A DNA stretch of 64,000 nt from Parasphaerochaeta coccoides DSM 17374 (GCF_000208385.1 NC_015436.1:1736001-1800000); one strand, 5' to 3'. Counted from the first letter of the stretch, positions 9,018 through 18,409 are shown. Notes: a model not told the origin generated them from the letters alone. Translations and numbers: made by a program.

Positions 9018-10808
9018 CTAAAGTGAGTAAGAAACACCCAAAGTCACCTGAAAATCATTAACAGGAGCGTTCGTTGAGATGTTTCCCGGATTCTTGACGT
9101 GGATGTAATTCGCCTGACCATAGGCTGTCAGGTTCGGCAGTATCTTGTAGGAACCCTTCAAGCCAATGATAGTCGTATAGGAAGCGGCATTCCGCAAATT
9201 CGCGTCATCGTCCTTATAATTGTGCGTGGGATGGCTTTCGGTCGGCGTAGAATCAAGAGAAACACTATCATCGGAAGCCGTACCATTGTTGATTTTGCTC
9301 CATGCTGTCCACTTGTCGTGGGTACCGTGAATCATGTGGAACAGAGATGCCTCGACTCCCCACGTGCCAAAGTTCTTCAACCCTATGTTCCCGTTCAGGA
9401 CAATGGCGTCACCACCATACTTATAACCAAGGAAATCCTCGGAATAATATACGTAATGTTCAAAATAGTATCTTGTCGCGACGACAAAGTTCAATCCTTG
9501 TTGCGTTTTTGGACCGGTCGCCGAGGTATCTGTATTGTATCGCAGGTAGAGGAATGGATCGGTTTTCACAGCTTCGATTCCCCCGTAGAGCATACCTATC
9601 TCAAGAGGAATATTCCCTTGCGCTCCCACCATGAAACCGAGCCCATTGGGGAAAGCTTTGTCGGCTTTGCCTGGAATATTTTCTCCGTTGATGGCAAACT
9701 CATCAACGACAACTTGTCCGTAGACGTTCAGGTTCTTGATAGGAGTGTAGTCCACTTCAAAGGAAAGGATGGAGTTGCTGAAACTGCGGATGTTATAGTT
9801 GTGGAAAAGCATGGCGGGATTGAGGATTCTCAAGTCCAGAGTGCCTTTTTCCGACTGGTACATCATGCCTTCAGTGAGGGTAAAACCAACCTTATCGCCA
9901 AACAGACGCCATTCAAGCCTGTGAGCCATAAACATGTTCAGTCCATCGACATCCCCGTCCTGATCCGACTTCGGGGTCACATGCATTGTCCCCCCACTAA
10001 CCTTATCCAGCGTATAATATCTTCCTGGATGCGGAAAGAATGATGTGAGGAATGTATACTTAAAATTTTTATTGTATGTAGTGAAACGGCCCTGGTTATG
10101 GTATTTCAGATGGTCGCCCACGACGAAATTGCCTGTCTTTCCCGGTCCCCATGACACCTTGTCCCGTCCAATCTCAACGCTCCAGCCGTTGCCACCGAAC
10201 GAGCCGAATGCCCGGTGCGGAATGTTGTTTGTATCAAACATCGCTGCCGGAGGAAGCAGGAAGATGTTGGTCGTCAGTTTTTCCTGCCCGAAAAAGATAG
10301 AGGTAATCTGTCTGGCGGAGTCATCATAGCCTGTATACGGCGCATTCCCCACTGACAGTGACGAATACCCATAGATGTTCTCCTGAGGATTCGTCTCCAG
10401 CACAAGGTCAAGGAGAGGCTTTCGTTGATCGAATCCGCGTACCCAGTCTTCTTCATCAACGAAGTCAACCGTATTGGTATGGGCATATGCCTCGACAGCC
10501 GCGTCCAGACCGAACCGGACGATTTTGGCTTTCTCACCCAGTTCTCCGGCGGCAAAGTCATAGATGGTCTTGTATGTACCCTCCAACCGTGCCGGATTAA
10601 TCTTTTCCAACATCCTCGACAGTTCATCCCCGCTCCAGGGTCCTGCCGATGATGGCAGGGCAAGCCCTTGTGCAATGTACAGATGACTAATTGCTTCATA
10701 CACTTCTGAATCAACCGGATAGATTTTCTGATTACCAGACCCAGCCGAGAAAACCACCTGCATAGCCAGCAGGAGGCAAGCACATACCAGAGTAATCTTC
10801 TTTTTCAT
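9018..10808 (-). CDS. Wzi-like outer-membrane beta-barrel protein (paralogue 3)
   Basis: The 596-residue exported protein starts MKKKITLVCACLLLAMQVVF and has the same architecture as paralogue 2: signal peptide, IYPVDSEVYE N-terminal motif, GRDKVSWGPGKTGNF barrel motif and a C-terminal GVSYSL strand. The last roughly 20 codons and the stop are the same at DNA level as in paralogue 2, and the upstream leader is also shared. This points to a recent whole-unit tandem duplication. It is the first gene of the three in transcription order. Variable segments fall where surface loops are expected, so antigenic or ligand variation is possible (inference). The outer-membrane location is well supported; the ligand is not. 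Confidence 0.7.
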   Translation of the reverse strand: MKKKITLVCACLLLAMQVVFSAGSGNQKIYPVDSEVYEAISHLYIAQGLALPSSAGPWSGDELSRMLEKINPARLEGTYKTIYDFAAGELGEKAKIVRFGLDAAVEAYAHTNTVDFVDEEDWVRGFDQRKPLLDLVLETNPQENIYGYSSLSVGNAPYTGYDDSARQITSIFFGQEKLTTNIFLLPPAAMFDTNNIPHRAFGSFGGNGWSVEIGRDKVSWGPGKTGNFVVGDHLKYHNQGRFTTYNKNFKYTFLTSFFPHPGRYYTLDKVSGGTMHVTPKSDQDGDVDGLNMFMAHRLEWRLFGDKVGFTLTEGMMYQSEKGTLDLRILNPAMLFHNYNIRSFSNSILSFEVDYTPIKNLNVYGQVVVDEFAINGENIPGKADKAFPNGLGFMVGAQGNIPLEIGMLYGGIEAVKTDPFLYLRYNTDTSATGPKTQQGLNFVVATRYYFEHYVYYSEDFLGYKYGGDAIVLNGNIGLKNFGTWGVEASLFHMIHGTHDKWTAWSKINNGTASDDSVSLDSTPTESHPTHNYKDDDANLRNAASYTTIIGLKGSYKILPNLTAYGQANYIHVKNPGNISTNAPVNDFQVTLGVSYSL

Positions 10809-10975
10809 TTTACTTCCCTATGATGTAAAACATATGAAAGGAAAGGATTCCAGGAACTTCAGCTTTACCTATGTCCTTTCCGTTTCAGGCGCACGACGCA
10901 CGCACATACGGCGGAACATAACATTAATTCCTGGTAGATACCAGATAACATTTTATGTTTTTCATAATATCTGGA
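10809..10975 (-). repeat. Duplicated 5' leader, copy B (upstream of paralogue 3)
   Basis: This is the second copy of the leader at 8667-8830. Here a perfect dyad CTGGTA-GA-TACCAG lies at 10931-10944; in copy A the same place reads TTGACA-AA-TACCAG, so one arm has been lost there. Confidence 0.8.
10840..10881 (-). promoter_or_regulatory. Conserved leader hairpin of paralogue 3
   Basis: GGAAAGGA pairs fully with TCCTTTCC on the minus strand, with an inner AGG/CCT helix. It is the counterpart of the hairpin at 8695-8736. Confidence 0.45.
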
Positions 10976-11006
10976 GGATATCCCAAGAATACTGAAAGCG
11001 TATCCG

Positions 11007-11696
11007 TCAGATTTCCTGCATATACAGAACCCCCGCAGATTCTCCAAGTTCTTTCAACACGGCGTCATGCCGTCTCTTACGGGAAAAGCGGAGATAGAAA
11101 TGTCCGTTGACCAATGAACCGTGCTGGCTCTCGTTGACACCAAATTCCTCGACCTGTATTTTTTTTTCATTCAACATGATGATGAAATCATTCAAGGCTT
11201 CGACGGAAGCAAAGATGATGTAGAGGGCGAAATTCGCGCTCACAGCGGCAACGCGACTTTGCAGGCGGCTGAACACCGTCATCACAATCAAGATGACCAC
11301 ACACGTAACGAATGCGCCGAAATAGAATCCGGCTCCAATTGCCAGACCCATACAAGCGGCAGCCCAAAGCTCCGCGGCGGTAGTCAGTCCGCGCACACGG
11401 TTGCCCCCTGTGATTATGATGCTTCCGACTCCCAGGAAACCGATGCCGCTGATCACTTGAGCTCCCAAGCGTGTCACATCGGTTCCACCAAAGGTTTGGT
11501 TTATGAACTGACCGGTCATCATGACCAACGTGGCGCCGAGACAGACAAGTATGTAGGTGCGGAAACCGGCGGCATGACGTTTCAACGCCCTTTCCATCCC
11601 CAAGACACCTCCGGCGCATACAGCAAAGCCTATTCTGAACAGGATAGACCAAACATCCAATTGTATTAGATTGGTTCCCAGGATTCCCTCCAGCAT
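11007..11696 (-). CDS. MgtC/SapB-family inner-membrane protein
   Basis: About 229 aa from the second ATG of an ATGATG pair. Five hydrophobic segments occupy roughly residues 15-150 and carry the MgtC hallmarks: GMERALKRHAAGFRTYILVCLGA, GAQVISGIGFLGVGSI and VRGLTTAAELWAAA. A C-terminal ACT-like soluble domain follows. MgtC proteins are linked to magnesium-limited growth and, in pathogens, to survival in macrophages; general family members of this length with the C-terminal domain also occur in free-living bacteria. AAGGAGGA sits directly before the start, and a promoter-like pair at 11743-11771 excludes the longer upstream frame (to 11771). It is transcribed divergently from era. No neighbouring magnesium transporter ATPase is seen. 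Confidence 0.85.
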   Translation of the reverse strand: MLEGILGTNLIQLDVWSILFRIGFAVCAGGVLGMERALKRHAAGFRTYILVCLGATLVMMTGQFINQTFGGTDVTRLGAQVISGIGFLGVGSIIITGGNRVRGLTTAAELWAAACMGLAIGAGFYFGAFVTCVVILIVMTVFSRLQSRVAAVSANFALYIIFASVEALNDFIIMLNEKKIQVEEFGVNESQHGSLVNGHFYLRFSRKRRHDAVLKELGESAGVLYMQEI

Positions 11697-11742
11697 CATT
11701 CCTCCTTCCACATACGCCCGATACTCCTGTGGGTGATTCATC

Positions 11743-11771
11743 ATTACACAGTATGGCGGATTTTTCAACAA
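11743..11771 (-). promoter_or_regulatory. Candidate promoter of the mgtC-like gene
   Basis: On the minus strand TTGTTG (11766-11771), a 17-base spacer and TGTAAT (11743-11748). Confidence 0.35.
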
Positions 11772-11839
11772 AACATTGAAGTCTCATCTCCACATCACCC
11801 TCGCCCAGATGTCCCATGGGACTCAAATTCCTTGCTATC

Positions 11840-11868
11840 TTCACGCTTTACCTGTTGTCGGATATACT
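11840..11868 (+). promoter_or_regulatory. Candidate promoter of era
   Basis: TTCACG (11840-11845), a 17-base spacer and TATACT (11863-11868) lie 46 bases before the era ATG. Confidence 0.5.
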
Positions 11869-11913
11869 ACCACTGCGACATCTACCAGGTCGTTATCAGA
11901 GGAAAAGAACAGC

Positions 11914-12798
11914 ATGAAATGCGCCACAGTCACCATCATCGGACGCCCATCAGCGGGAAAAAGCACGTTGGTCAACACCATTTGTGAAGCCAAGGTCTCC
12001 ATCACAGCCCGAACACCCCAGACGACACGCAATGCCATCAAGGGCATCTACACCGACAGCCGTGGACAACTGGTGTTCACTGACACCCCCGGCTACCACA
12101 CATCGGACAAGCAGTTCAATAAACGCCTGCAAGATGTCGCCCTTTCCGCCCTTGAAGACTCGGACATCATCCTCTATGTTATTGATGCGTCACGCCAGCC
12201 CGGAGAGGAGGAAGAAGCGATCGCCGGTTTGCTTTCAAAGATTACGAAGACTCCTGTCATCTGTGGCATCAACAAAGCTGACATCCTCACCGAAATCCAG
12301 AAAGAAACAGCAACTTCATTTCTTCAGAAACAGTTACCAGCCTCTCCCGTCCTGACCTTCTCGGCACAGGAAGACACAGGAATCGATGAACTTCTGATTA
12401 CCTTGTTCTCCCATGCGCCAGAAAGCGAACCTCTCTATCCAGAGGAAACCTTCACGGACCAGCCGCTGGAGTTCCGCATTGCCGAAATCATCCGTGAGAA
12501 AGCAATCAGATTGAGCCGGGAAGAGCTGCCCCATTCAATCTTTGTAGAAGTCTCCGATTTGGAATATAACGAAGAAGAAAGCAAGGTCTGGGTCAGGGCA
12601 TTCATCAATGTCGAACGCGAAAGCCAGAAGGGAATGGTAGTCGGAAAAGGCGGAGATAACATCAAGAAGATACGGAAAGAATCATTCAAGGACATCAAGA
12701 AGATATTTCCTGACTTGCAGCTCACCATCGACCTGCGGGTCAAGACACAGGAGAAATGGCGGCAGGATTCAGGTCTCCTGGACAAGCTGTTAACGTAA
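11914..12798 (+). CDS. era: GTPase Era
   Basis: Era is a cytoplasmic Ras-like GTPase that binds the 3' end of 16S rRNA and helps mature the 30S subunit. At 294 aa it has the normal length. G1 is GRPSAGKST; G3 is DTPG (in VFTDTPGYH); G4 is NKAD. The C-terminal KH domain carries GMVVGKGGDNIKKI, the GxxG RNA-binding loop (KGGDNIK). The start at 11914 is chosen because AGAGGA precedes it and the G1 motif then begins at residue 10, as in other Era proteins; the open frame extends upstream to 11776. It is divergent from mgtC and convergent with the ROK gene, with only 12 bases between the stop codons. Confidence 0.95.
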   Translation: MKCATVTIIGRPSAGKSTLVNTICEAKVSITARTPQTTRNAIKGIYTDSRGQLVFTDTPGYHTSDKQFNKRLQDVALSALEDSDIILYVIDASRQPGEEEEAIAGLLSKITKTPVICGINKADILTEIQKETATSFLQKQLPASPVLTFSAQEDTGIDELLITLFSHAPESEPLYPEETFTDQPLEFRIAEIIREKAIRLSREELPHSIFVEVSDLEYNEEESKVWVRAFINVERESQKGMVVGKGGDNIKKIRKESFKDIKKIFPDLQLTIDLRVKTQEKWRQDSGLLDKLLT

Positions 12799-12810
12799 TT
12801 ACTCTTAACG

Positions 12811-14007
12811 CTAGAATAGAGGAACAAGCATAAACGAATTTTCGAGCCAATGACCGAACATACGTTCCCCACTGCCAATAATGACCAACTCATGCGCAGA
12901 CTTGTCTATCGTGCGAACAGAGGTATCAACAGAACGGGCAAGTTTCGAATAAGAACGACAAGACAGCCATATCTGCTGACGAATCAGAGGAAACAAAACC
13001 CCCTGATTTCCCCCCAGGACAATTTCCTGGGGATTGAAAAGATCTGACAGGGCAGCAATTGCCTCGCCAATTTTCTCAGCCGCATAATCGACTCTCTCAA
13101 TAACAGCCTTCTCTCCTTCTGTATAGCGGCGGGCAAGCTGATACGCATAATCAGTAGAGGTTTCCGAAGCTATCAAGACATCTGCCTCTCCCAGATCCGA
13201 AGCAATTGATTCCAGTGTGGCCACCGTTCTCAGACATCCATGATGACCGCATTTACATTGGCGGTCATTCCCTGTCACCTTGATGTGACCAAGCTCTCCT
13301 GCAAAACCATCAGCGCCTTTATACAGTTGTCCGTTAATTGTGATACCCATGCCGATACCTTGGGTAAAAAACAAAAAAAGGCGATTTCTCACGGATCTTT
13401 CCATTACCTGAGAAAGTCCGGCAAGATTTGCGTCATTTTCAACAATCACATGCAAGTTCGGAAAAAGTTCTTCAATATGTCTACCTACTTGAACCCTTTC
13501 AAACAACGGGTTGCTGCTCTGCAATACAAGACCTGTTTTTTCATTCAGTACAGCAGATACCCCCACGCATACCCCCAGAATACGAGGAGCCGGGACAGGA
13601 AGAAGTTTGGAATACGCGTGCTTGATATTCCCAAGTACAGTTTCCAATGTGTCTTCCACCATGATATCAAAACGCTCAGAACGGCAAATATTTCCGACCA
13701 AGTCAACCAGTGCCACATAACCATGCTGTGTATGGTGTAAGTCGATGACTATTGTATACGCATAATCAGGGACAAACGCGATACATGCGGCTTTCCTCCC
13801 TCCAGTTGACTCAAGAGTATCAATCACCTTAAAAAGCCCGGCTTCAACAAGAGCGTTACAGATATTAGACACTGAGACAAAACTAAGCCCAGCCTGGACA
13901 GCTAATTGAGATTTAGACTGTTCTCCCTGCATACGTACAAGACTATATATTTTTGCCACGTTAGCAATCTTGACTTCTTTATTATTCGTTATGTTTTTCA
14001 TGCACAA
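12811..14007 (-). CDS. ROK-family transcriptional regulator (NagC/XylR type)
   Basis: About 398 aa. Residues 12-70 form a winged helix-turn-helix (SKSQLAVQAGLSFVSVSNICNAL). The ROK sugar-kinase-like domain follows, with VGVSAVLNEKTG, the NDAN segment, a GELGHIKV histidine and the zinc motif CKCGHHGC. Such proteins repress sugar operons and are released by a sugar ligand. Here the gene is the last of a same-strand run with a GH57-like protein, amidohydrolase, ABC permeases, binding protein and phosphohexomutase, so it is the likely local regulator. The start may be TTG at 14007, five bases after AAAGGA, or ATG at 14001. The ligand cannot be named. Confidence 0.85.
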   Translation of the reverse strand: MCMKNITNNKEVKIANVAKIYSLVRMQGEQSKSQLAVQAGLSFVSVSNICNALVEAGLFKVIDTLESTGGRKAACIAFVPDYAYTIVIDLHHTQHGYVALVDLVGNICRSERFDIMVEDTLETVLGNIKHAYSKLLPVPAPRILGVCVGVSAVLNEKTGLVLQSSNPLFERVQVGRHIEELFPNLHVIVENDANLAGLSQVMERSVRNRLFLFFTQGIGMGITINGQLYKGADGFAGELGHIKVTGNDRQCKCGHHGCLRTVATLESIASDLGEADVLIASETSTDYAYQLARRYTEGEKAVIERVDYAAEKIGEAIAALSDLFNPQEIVLGGNQGVLFPLIRQQIWLSCRSYSKLARSVDTSVRTIDKSAHELVIIGSGERMFGHWLENSFMLVPLF

Positions 14008-14144
14008 TAAAATCCTTTCTCATATGATACCATTTTTTATCACTCCATGCATCATCCACTTTACTTCAAAAAACCAACACAACAGAACTACAGAAAACAA
14101 TGTTCTGCCATGTATGCCAACACCTTGCCGATCCAGCACAGTCT

Positions 14145-15266
14145 TCACGCAAGACTTTTCAGAGCAAACTCAAGATTATCCTCAACAAACTTCCTGCGTG
14201 ATGGAGCTACCGTATGCTCTCCGGGATTCCATGTCGAATGCCAATATCCAATCCTTCCATCAGAATTATGAGACAACAGCAGATGATTCCAGGCTTTCGC
14301 AATCTTTGCAGAATCTTTTCCTTCCCTCTCCGCTTCAAATATTTTCTCACGGACAAGCAATGTCTTTTCCCAGATTGCCGCGGCCTCGCCTTCAGTGAAA
14401 GTCTCGATTCTCGTATTTCCCAGATAGTCTGGAAGAGAAATTTCCGGCATATCTTTCTGCGCGTCCACTACATCGTCTATCCATACTGGTGTGACGACAT
14501 CAAGCCTGCTCAGCTGACCGAGAAATTCATCCATCACTTCATAGGTACCACCAAAACCGCTGTTGAACGCATCAATGAAAACTGTCTCAGCATCACGCTT
14601 GATAAGTAACAGACCATCTGGATGTTGTTCCGCGAATTTTCTTATTCCTCCGATAACCCTGGAGACCGGATTTTGTCCCTTCATCATCAATTTCTCGTAT
14701 CTGGGAGGGTTATCCGGCAGTTCATAGGCGGCCGGAATAGCGACCAGGGAAGTCCCATCGCCAAGGGCAACCCGGCATGGAGCATAGGGTTCACGCTCGA
14801 TTCCCGCTTCTTTAAGACCCAGCTGAATCTGTGACGCAAGAGCAATAAACCAACGTATTCCGTTTTTGTATAGAACCCGACCCATCTCCTTGGTGAAAGC
14901 AAATTCAGGCGGGAGAAATCCATGTGGTTCCTGTCGCAGTATCTTCTTGTCCAAGGCAATACCTCTCTGCATCTGCATTGAGAATTCCTCGACAGTCAAC
15001 AGCTGCGGGATGGGATGAGTGTATGTATATGTACCGAAACGGAAATGCTTTTCGGCATTCTGATGCATAAGATCAAGGACATCGGGGGCCATTTCCTGGA
15101 TGCGCTCTGACGAAAAACCGGACACAAAACAATCAGCTTTAAGACCGTGCTTGATGAACAGTTTCAACAGGGGTTCATACCCTTTCCTGATAATCTGTTC
15201 CTCATCTCCGACTTCAATCTCACACCTCTGGATATTGAAATTAAACGCAAAACCTACTTTAAGCAT
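14145..15266 (-). CDS. GH57-like (polysaccharide-active) protein
   Basis: The 373-residue protein looks like the catalytic barrel of glycoside hydrolase family 57. It has an N-terminal strand, TYTYTHPIPQLL near residue 80, and FLPPEFAFTKEMGRVLYKNGI near residue 117, where Glu121 would be the nucleophile. A C-terminal helical part contains AWNHLLLSHNSDG, like the AW-x-DLLLAxGSD motif of GH57/GH38-type enzymes. It has no signal peptide, so action on an imported sugar is likely. GGAGG precedes the ATG. It lies between the amidohydrolase and ROK genes of the carbohydrate locus. A polysaccharide deacetylase-like fold is the main alternative. At 373 aa it is shorter than most GH57 enzymes, and the acid/base Asp is not certain. 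Confidence 0.6.
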   Translation of the reverse strand: MLKVGFAFNFNIQRCEIEVGDEEQIIRKGYEPLLKLFIKHGLKADCFVSGFSSERIQEMAPDVLDLMHQNAEKHFRFGTYTYTHPIPQLLTVEEFSMQMQRGIALDKKILRQEPHGFLPPEFAFTKEMGRVLYKNGIRWFIALASQIQLGLKEAGIEREPYAPCRVALGDGTSLVAIPAAYELPDNPPRYEKLMMKGQNPVSRVIGGIRKFAEQHPDGLLLIKRDAETVFIDAFNSGFGGTYEVMDEFLGQLSRLDVVTPVWIDDVVDAQKDMPEISLPDYLGNTRIETFTEGEAAAIWEKTLLVREKIFEAEREGKDSAKIAKAWNHLLLSHNSDGRIGYWHSTWNPGEHTVAPSRRKFVEDNLEFALKSLA

Positions 15267-15621
15267 ACTTCCTCCGTGCTTCCCTCTTTCCTCATTTGAG
15301 TTTTACTAGTCAATATATTACATATCTTTTAATAAGTATATAAATATTAGTCAAAAAATATATGCACCCCGTTTTTCCGGCCATTCTCCTTTTTCTCCAT
15401 TTTTAGTTTCTTTTCGGGCGACAAGTTGTGCAGCCTTGCCTTTCACATTGTTCTGTGACAATCCGAATCTGGCTTCTCATGACTTTCACCCACACATCCA
15501 TGGATCGGATCACACAGGTAAACCATCCTTCATTTTTTCTCATACCAATCCTCTATCCACATAAATAAAATCAGTTCGAATGCAGAGACCCCTGAAAACA
15601 GAAACAAAGCGACATTTTTCA
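15267..15621. other. Intergenic region before the GH57-like gene
   Basis: There is no gene in these 355 bases. The part next to the GH57-like start (about 15300-15360) is very AT-rich and may hold a promoter for this gene and the ROK gene. A small ATTGT-N6-ACAAT hairpin is at 15449-15464. Nothing else stands out. Confidence 0.4.
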
Positions 15622-16560
15622 CTACATGAAAAGATTCTGACTCTTATTCAGCTTCAACAGCATTGCGGCATTTTTAAAGAGAACCGCGTGCATTTCTTCC
15701 TCATCCAAACCCAGGAAACGGAAGTTCTTCTGCTGTTCTTCAAGATAGATATAAGCAAATCCACGAGGCATCCAGCTTGAGTCCGTACCAAAAAGCAAGC
15801 GCCCAGGTCCGATTGTCTCAACAAACTTACGCATCACATCCTCCAATGTCAGCCGATATGGCATCCACCGTATCCATTGGTTTGAACCACAGGTATCAAC
15901 CCAGACATTCGGACGAGTCCAGCATAATTGGAGAAGATCCTGCATATGTGTACAACCAAAATGAGGAACGACAAAATTCACACGCGGAAAATCTCTGGAT
16001 GCCTGGGCAAGGCTTAACGGACTTATATTGACTCCATCCGGCTTTCCCCCGGCTGCACCCTGGAGGCCATAGTGGATTAAAACGGGTTTATCGTATTTTT
16101 CACAAATTTCCCAGAGTGGATAGAATTTCTTGTCGGACATGGGCGTATCGATATCAGGCCCAAGAAGTTTATAACCACTCAGTTTCAAATCCCGGAAAGC
16201 ATACTCCAGCATGTCAGCGGCTCCGTGCATATCAGGATGATGATGGGCGAAGCCAAAGAATCTATCTGGATACAGAGAAACAATCCTGGCAAGGCGCTCA
16301 TTGCCTCCTCCACTGACCCAGACAATCTTCTCAATGCCTTTGGCGTCCATGTCGGCTATCCAATCCGCGGCTATCTCCGCATCATCATCCTTCGTTGGCT
16401 GAGGGGAAGGAAAATTAAAAGCCTTGCGCCATATTTTCCCATGGTCACGGGATCCCGTCCCATCAAACTGCACACTTTCATACTGTGGATAATCCGGGAA
16501 CCAGTCTCCCTTCACGGGAAAATGACAATGAAAATCAATAATAGGAATATTCTGAATCAT
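15622..16560 (-). CDS. Amidohydrolase-2 family metal-dependent hydrolase
   Basis: The 312-residue cytoplasmic TIM-barrel enzyme has the metal ligands of the amidohydrolase superfamily: DFHCHFP (HxH) at residue 10, VLIHYG, VPHFGC and the late Asp in LLFGTDSSWMPRG. Family members (PF04909) act as decarboxylases, lactonases or hydrolases on small ring or acid substrates. It lies 45 bases downstream of the inner-membrane permease gene, so it is part of the sugar-uptake operon. A lactonase-like or similar step on an oxidised sugar is the simplest idea, which is inference. The reaction cannot be fixed from sequence. Confidence 0.75.
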   Translation of the reverse strand: MIQNIPIIDFHCHFPVKGDWFPDYPQYESVQFDGTGSRDHGKIWRKAFNFPSPQPTKDDDAEIAADWIADMDAKGIEKIVWVSGGGNERLARIVSLYPDRFFGFAHHHPDMHGAADMLEYAFRDLKLSGYKLLGPDIDTPMSDKKFYPLWEICEKYDKPVLIHYGLQGAAGGKPDGVNISPLSLAQASRDFPRVNFVVPHFGCTHMQDLLQLCWTRPNVWVDTCGSNQWIRWMPYRLTLEDVMRKFVETIGPGRLLFGTDSSWMPRGFAYIYLEEQQKNFRFLGLDEEEMHAVLFKNAAMLLKLNKSQNLFM

Positions 16561-16605
16561 TTTATTTCTTCTCGTCCTTTTCCATACTTCCCGCCGGAGT
16601 TGTTA

Positions 16606-17421
16606 TCAGCCCTTTACCCCGGTCAGGGCTATGCCTTTGATAATTTGTTTCTGAAAGATCAAATAAAGAACTAATACAGGAATAGTTGCCACTGAAGCAC
16701 CTGCCATGACCATTTCCCATTCCGTTTGGAATTCCCCATTAAAGAAGGAGAGCCCAACGGGCAGCGTATACTTGGTTATTTCATCACTGATGATCAACGG
16801 CCACAGAAACGCATTCCAGTTACCGACAAAACTGAAAATCGCCAGCGCGGACAAGGCGGCCTTGACCAATGGCATGCACACCCGAACCCATATAGAGAAT
16901 TCATTCAGGCCGTCTATCCGTCCCGCGTCAATCAAATCATTGGGCAGACCATCAAAGAACTGTCTCATCAAAAACGTTCCGAAGCCACTCATCAGACCTG
17001 GGAAAATGATTCCCCAATATGTATTTGCCCATTTCAGGTTATTCGCCATAATGTACCAAGGGATGACTAACATTTCCGTAGGAATCATCATGGTGGAGAG
17101 TATCAGCAGAAAAATAAGCTTCTTCCCTCTGAACTTATACTTTGCAAAGGTATATCCAACCAATGAATCAAAGAACAATACAGAAAATGTAACGAGGATT
17201 CCACAGATAAGCGAATTAATGAACCACCTTGAGAAATGCCCGCTCGTCATCAACCGCACATAGTTCGCCGTGGTAGGAGCTGTGGGAATGAGGGAAAGAT
17301 TGAAAACCGCACGCCCTTGCTTGAATGATGTTGCAATCATCCAAAAGAAAGGGAAAAGCATGGCAAGCCCGAAGGTGATAAGCAAAATGTGCGTAAGTAT
17401 ATGTAATTTACGTATCTTCAC
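16606..17421 (-). CDS. Carbohydrate ABC transporter permease (MalG type)
   Basis: The 271-residue inner-membrane protein has six hydrophobic segments and the EAA loop DAGRIDGLNEFSIWVRVCMPLVKAAL, where the ATPase docks. This is typical of CUT1-family sugar importers. The start is a GTG overlapping the upstream permease stop region by 14 bases, with GAGGAT before it. The partner genes are the MalF-type permease and the binding protein upstream. No ATPase is encoded here, so a shared MsmX/UgpC-type ATPase elsewhere is expected. Confidence 0.92.
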   Translation of the reverse strand: MKIRKLHILTHILLITFGLAMLFPFFWMIATSFKQGRAVFNLSLIPTAPTTANYVRLMTSGHFSRWFINSLICGILVTFSVLFFDSLVGYTFAKYKFRGKKLIFLLILSTMMIPTEMLVIPWYIMANNLKWANTYWGIIFPGLMSGFGTFLMRQFFDGLPNDLIDAGRIDGLNEFSIWVRVCMPLVKAALSALAIFSFVGNWNAFLWPLIISDEITKYTLPVGLSFFNGEFQTEWEMVMAGASVATIPVLVLYLIFQKQIIKGIALTGVKG

Positions 17422-18316
17422 TTCTGGTTATCCTCATTTGAATCAGCGTAACGATGAGAATTATGCAGAAAAGCGCCACGGTCATGGTTGCCGAATATCC
17501 CATTTCAAAGCTTCTGAAAGCAGTATCGTAGATATAAAGGACTAACGGTTTTGTCGAATTCAGCGGTCCTCCGTCTCCTTGGGTTGACATGTTCATGACT
17601 TGCGTGAATATCCTCAAGTACCGTATGGTACCAGTGATGACCAGAAAGACTATCGTCGGCTTGAGAAGCGGCAGCGTGATTTTCTGCAACTGTTGCATGT
17701 TGCTTGCCCCGTCTATCCGGGCGGCTTCATAATATTGCTCCGAAATACCTTTCAGCCCTGCCAAAAAGATTATCATCTGAAAACCAAGATCAGCCCAGAC
17801 CGTAGTCACCAGGACGGCAAAAGGAGCCTGAGTCGTCGATCTCAAGAAAGGCTGACTTGGTAGATTCAAGGCCGTAAGGATGTTATTGAATACCCCCACA
17901 GGAGGAGGTTGGAACAACCAGCGCCATACCCACGCCGCAGCTACCATAGATGTTATATAAGGCATGAAATAAATTGTTTTATAAAGATCCGCTCCCCTAT
18001 TCAGATAATTGATGTGATACGCCAGCAGGAAACCCAGGAACATACTGATGGGAAGGCCAAATACGACATACCGTATAGTGTTTCCCAATGTTTTCACAAA
18101 AACACTATCCCCCATGAGCCGAAAGTAGTTTTCAAGTCCAATGAAATCCATATCCCTGGACACAATATCCCAGTCCGTAAAAGACAGGTAGAATGCATAC
18201 AACGTAGGATAAAATCTTACCACGACATAAAATATGATGGGAACGCACAGGAACGCATATGCCCACAGCTCGTTTTTCTGAGCAAGTGTACGAGGTTTTT
18301 TCATATTGTGCGCCAT
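17408..18316 (-). CDS. Carbohydrate ABC transporter permease (MalF type)
   Basis: A 302-residue permease with six transmembrane segments and the EAA-loop sequence EAARIDGASNMQQLQKITLPLLKPT. The start at 18316 has AAGGAGG five bases upstream; the open frame reaches 18361 but without a ribosome site. It is translated just before, and overlaps, the MalG-type gene. It forms the heterodimeric channel of a CUT1 importer with that protein and the binding protein at 18410-19708. The sugar is unknown. Confidence 0.92.
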   Translation of the reverse strand: MAHNMKKPRTLAQKNELWAYAFLCVPIIFYVVVRFYPTLYAFYLSFTDWDIVSRDMDFIGLENYFRLMGDSVFVKTLGNTIRYVVFGLPISMFLGFLLAYHINYLNRGADLYKTIYFMPYITSMVAAAWVWRWLFQPPPVGVFNNILTALNLPSQPFLRSTTQAPFAVLVTTVWADLGFQMIIFLAGLKGISEQYYEAARIDGASNMQQLQKITLPLLKPTIVFLVITGTIRYLRIFTQVMNMSTQGDGGPLNSTKPLVLYIYDTAFRSFEMGYSATMTVALFCIILIVTLIQMRITRSEDT

Positions 18317-18376
18317 CTTTTTCCTCCTTATACCGGGGTATTCCAGCTTGTTGCGTGGCAATAGGTTCCAGGATAG

Positions 18377-18401
18377 CCGGCCTCTTATACACAGAGGCCG
18401 G
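18377..18401 (-). terminator. Intercistronic hairpin between binding protein and permease genes
   Basis: CCGGCCTCT pairs with AGAGGCCGG across a 7-base loop, directly after the binding-protein stop codon and with no T tract. In ABC operons such hairpins raise the amount of binding-protein mRNA over the permease mRNA; here that role is inferred. Confidence 0.6.
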
Positions 18402-18409
18402 TATCATCA

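Noticed and set aside
9099-10043. 314-codon plus-strand open frame
   Set aside because: It is a shadow of the third barrel gene. A similar but shorter shadow occurs opposite paralogue 2.
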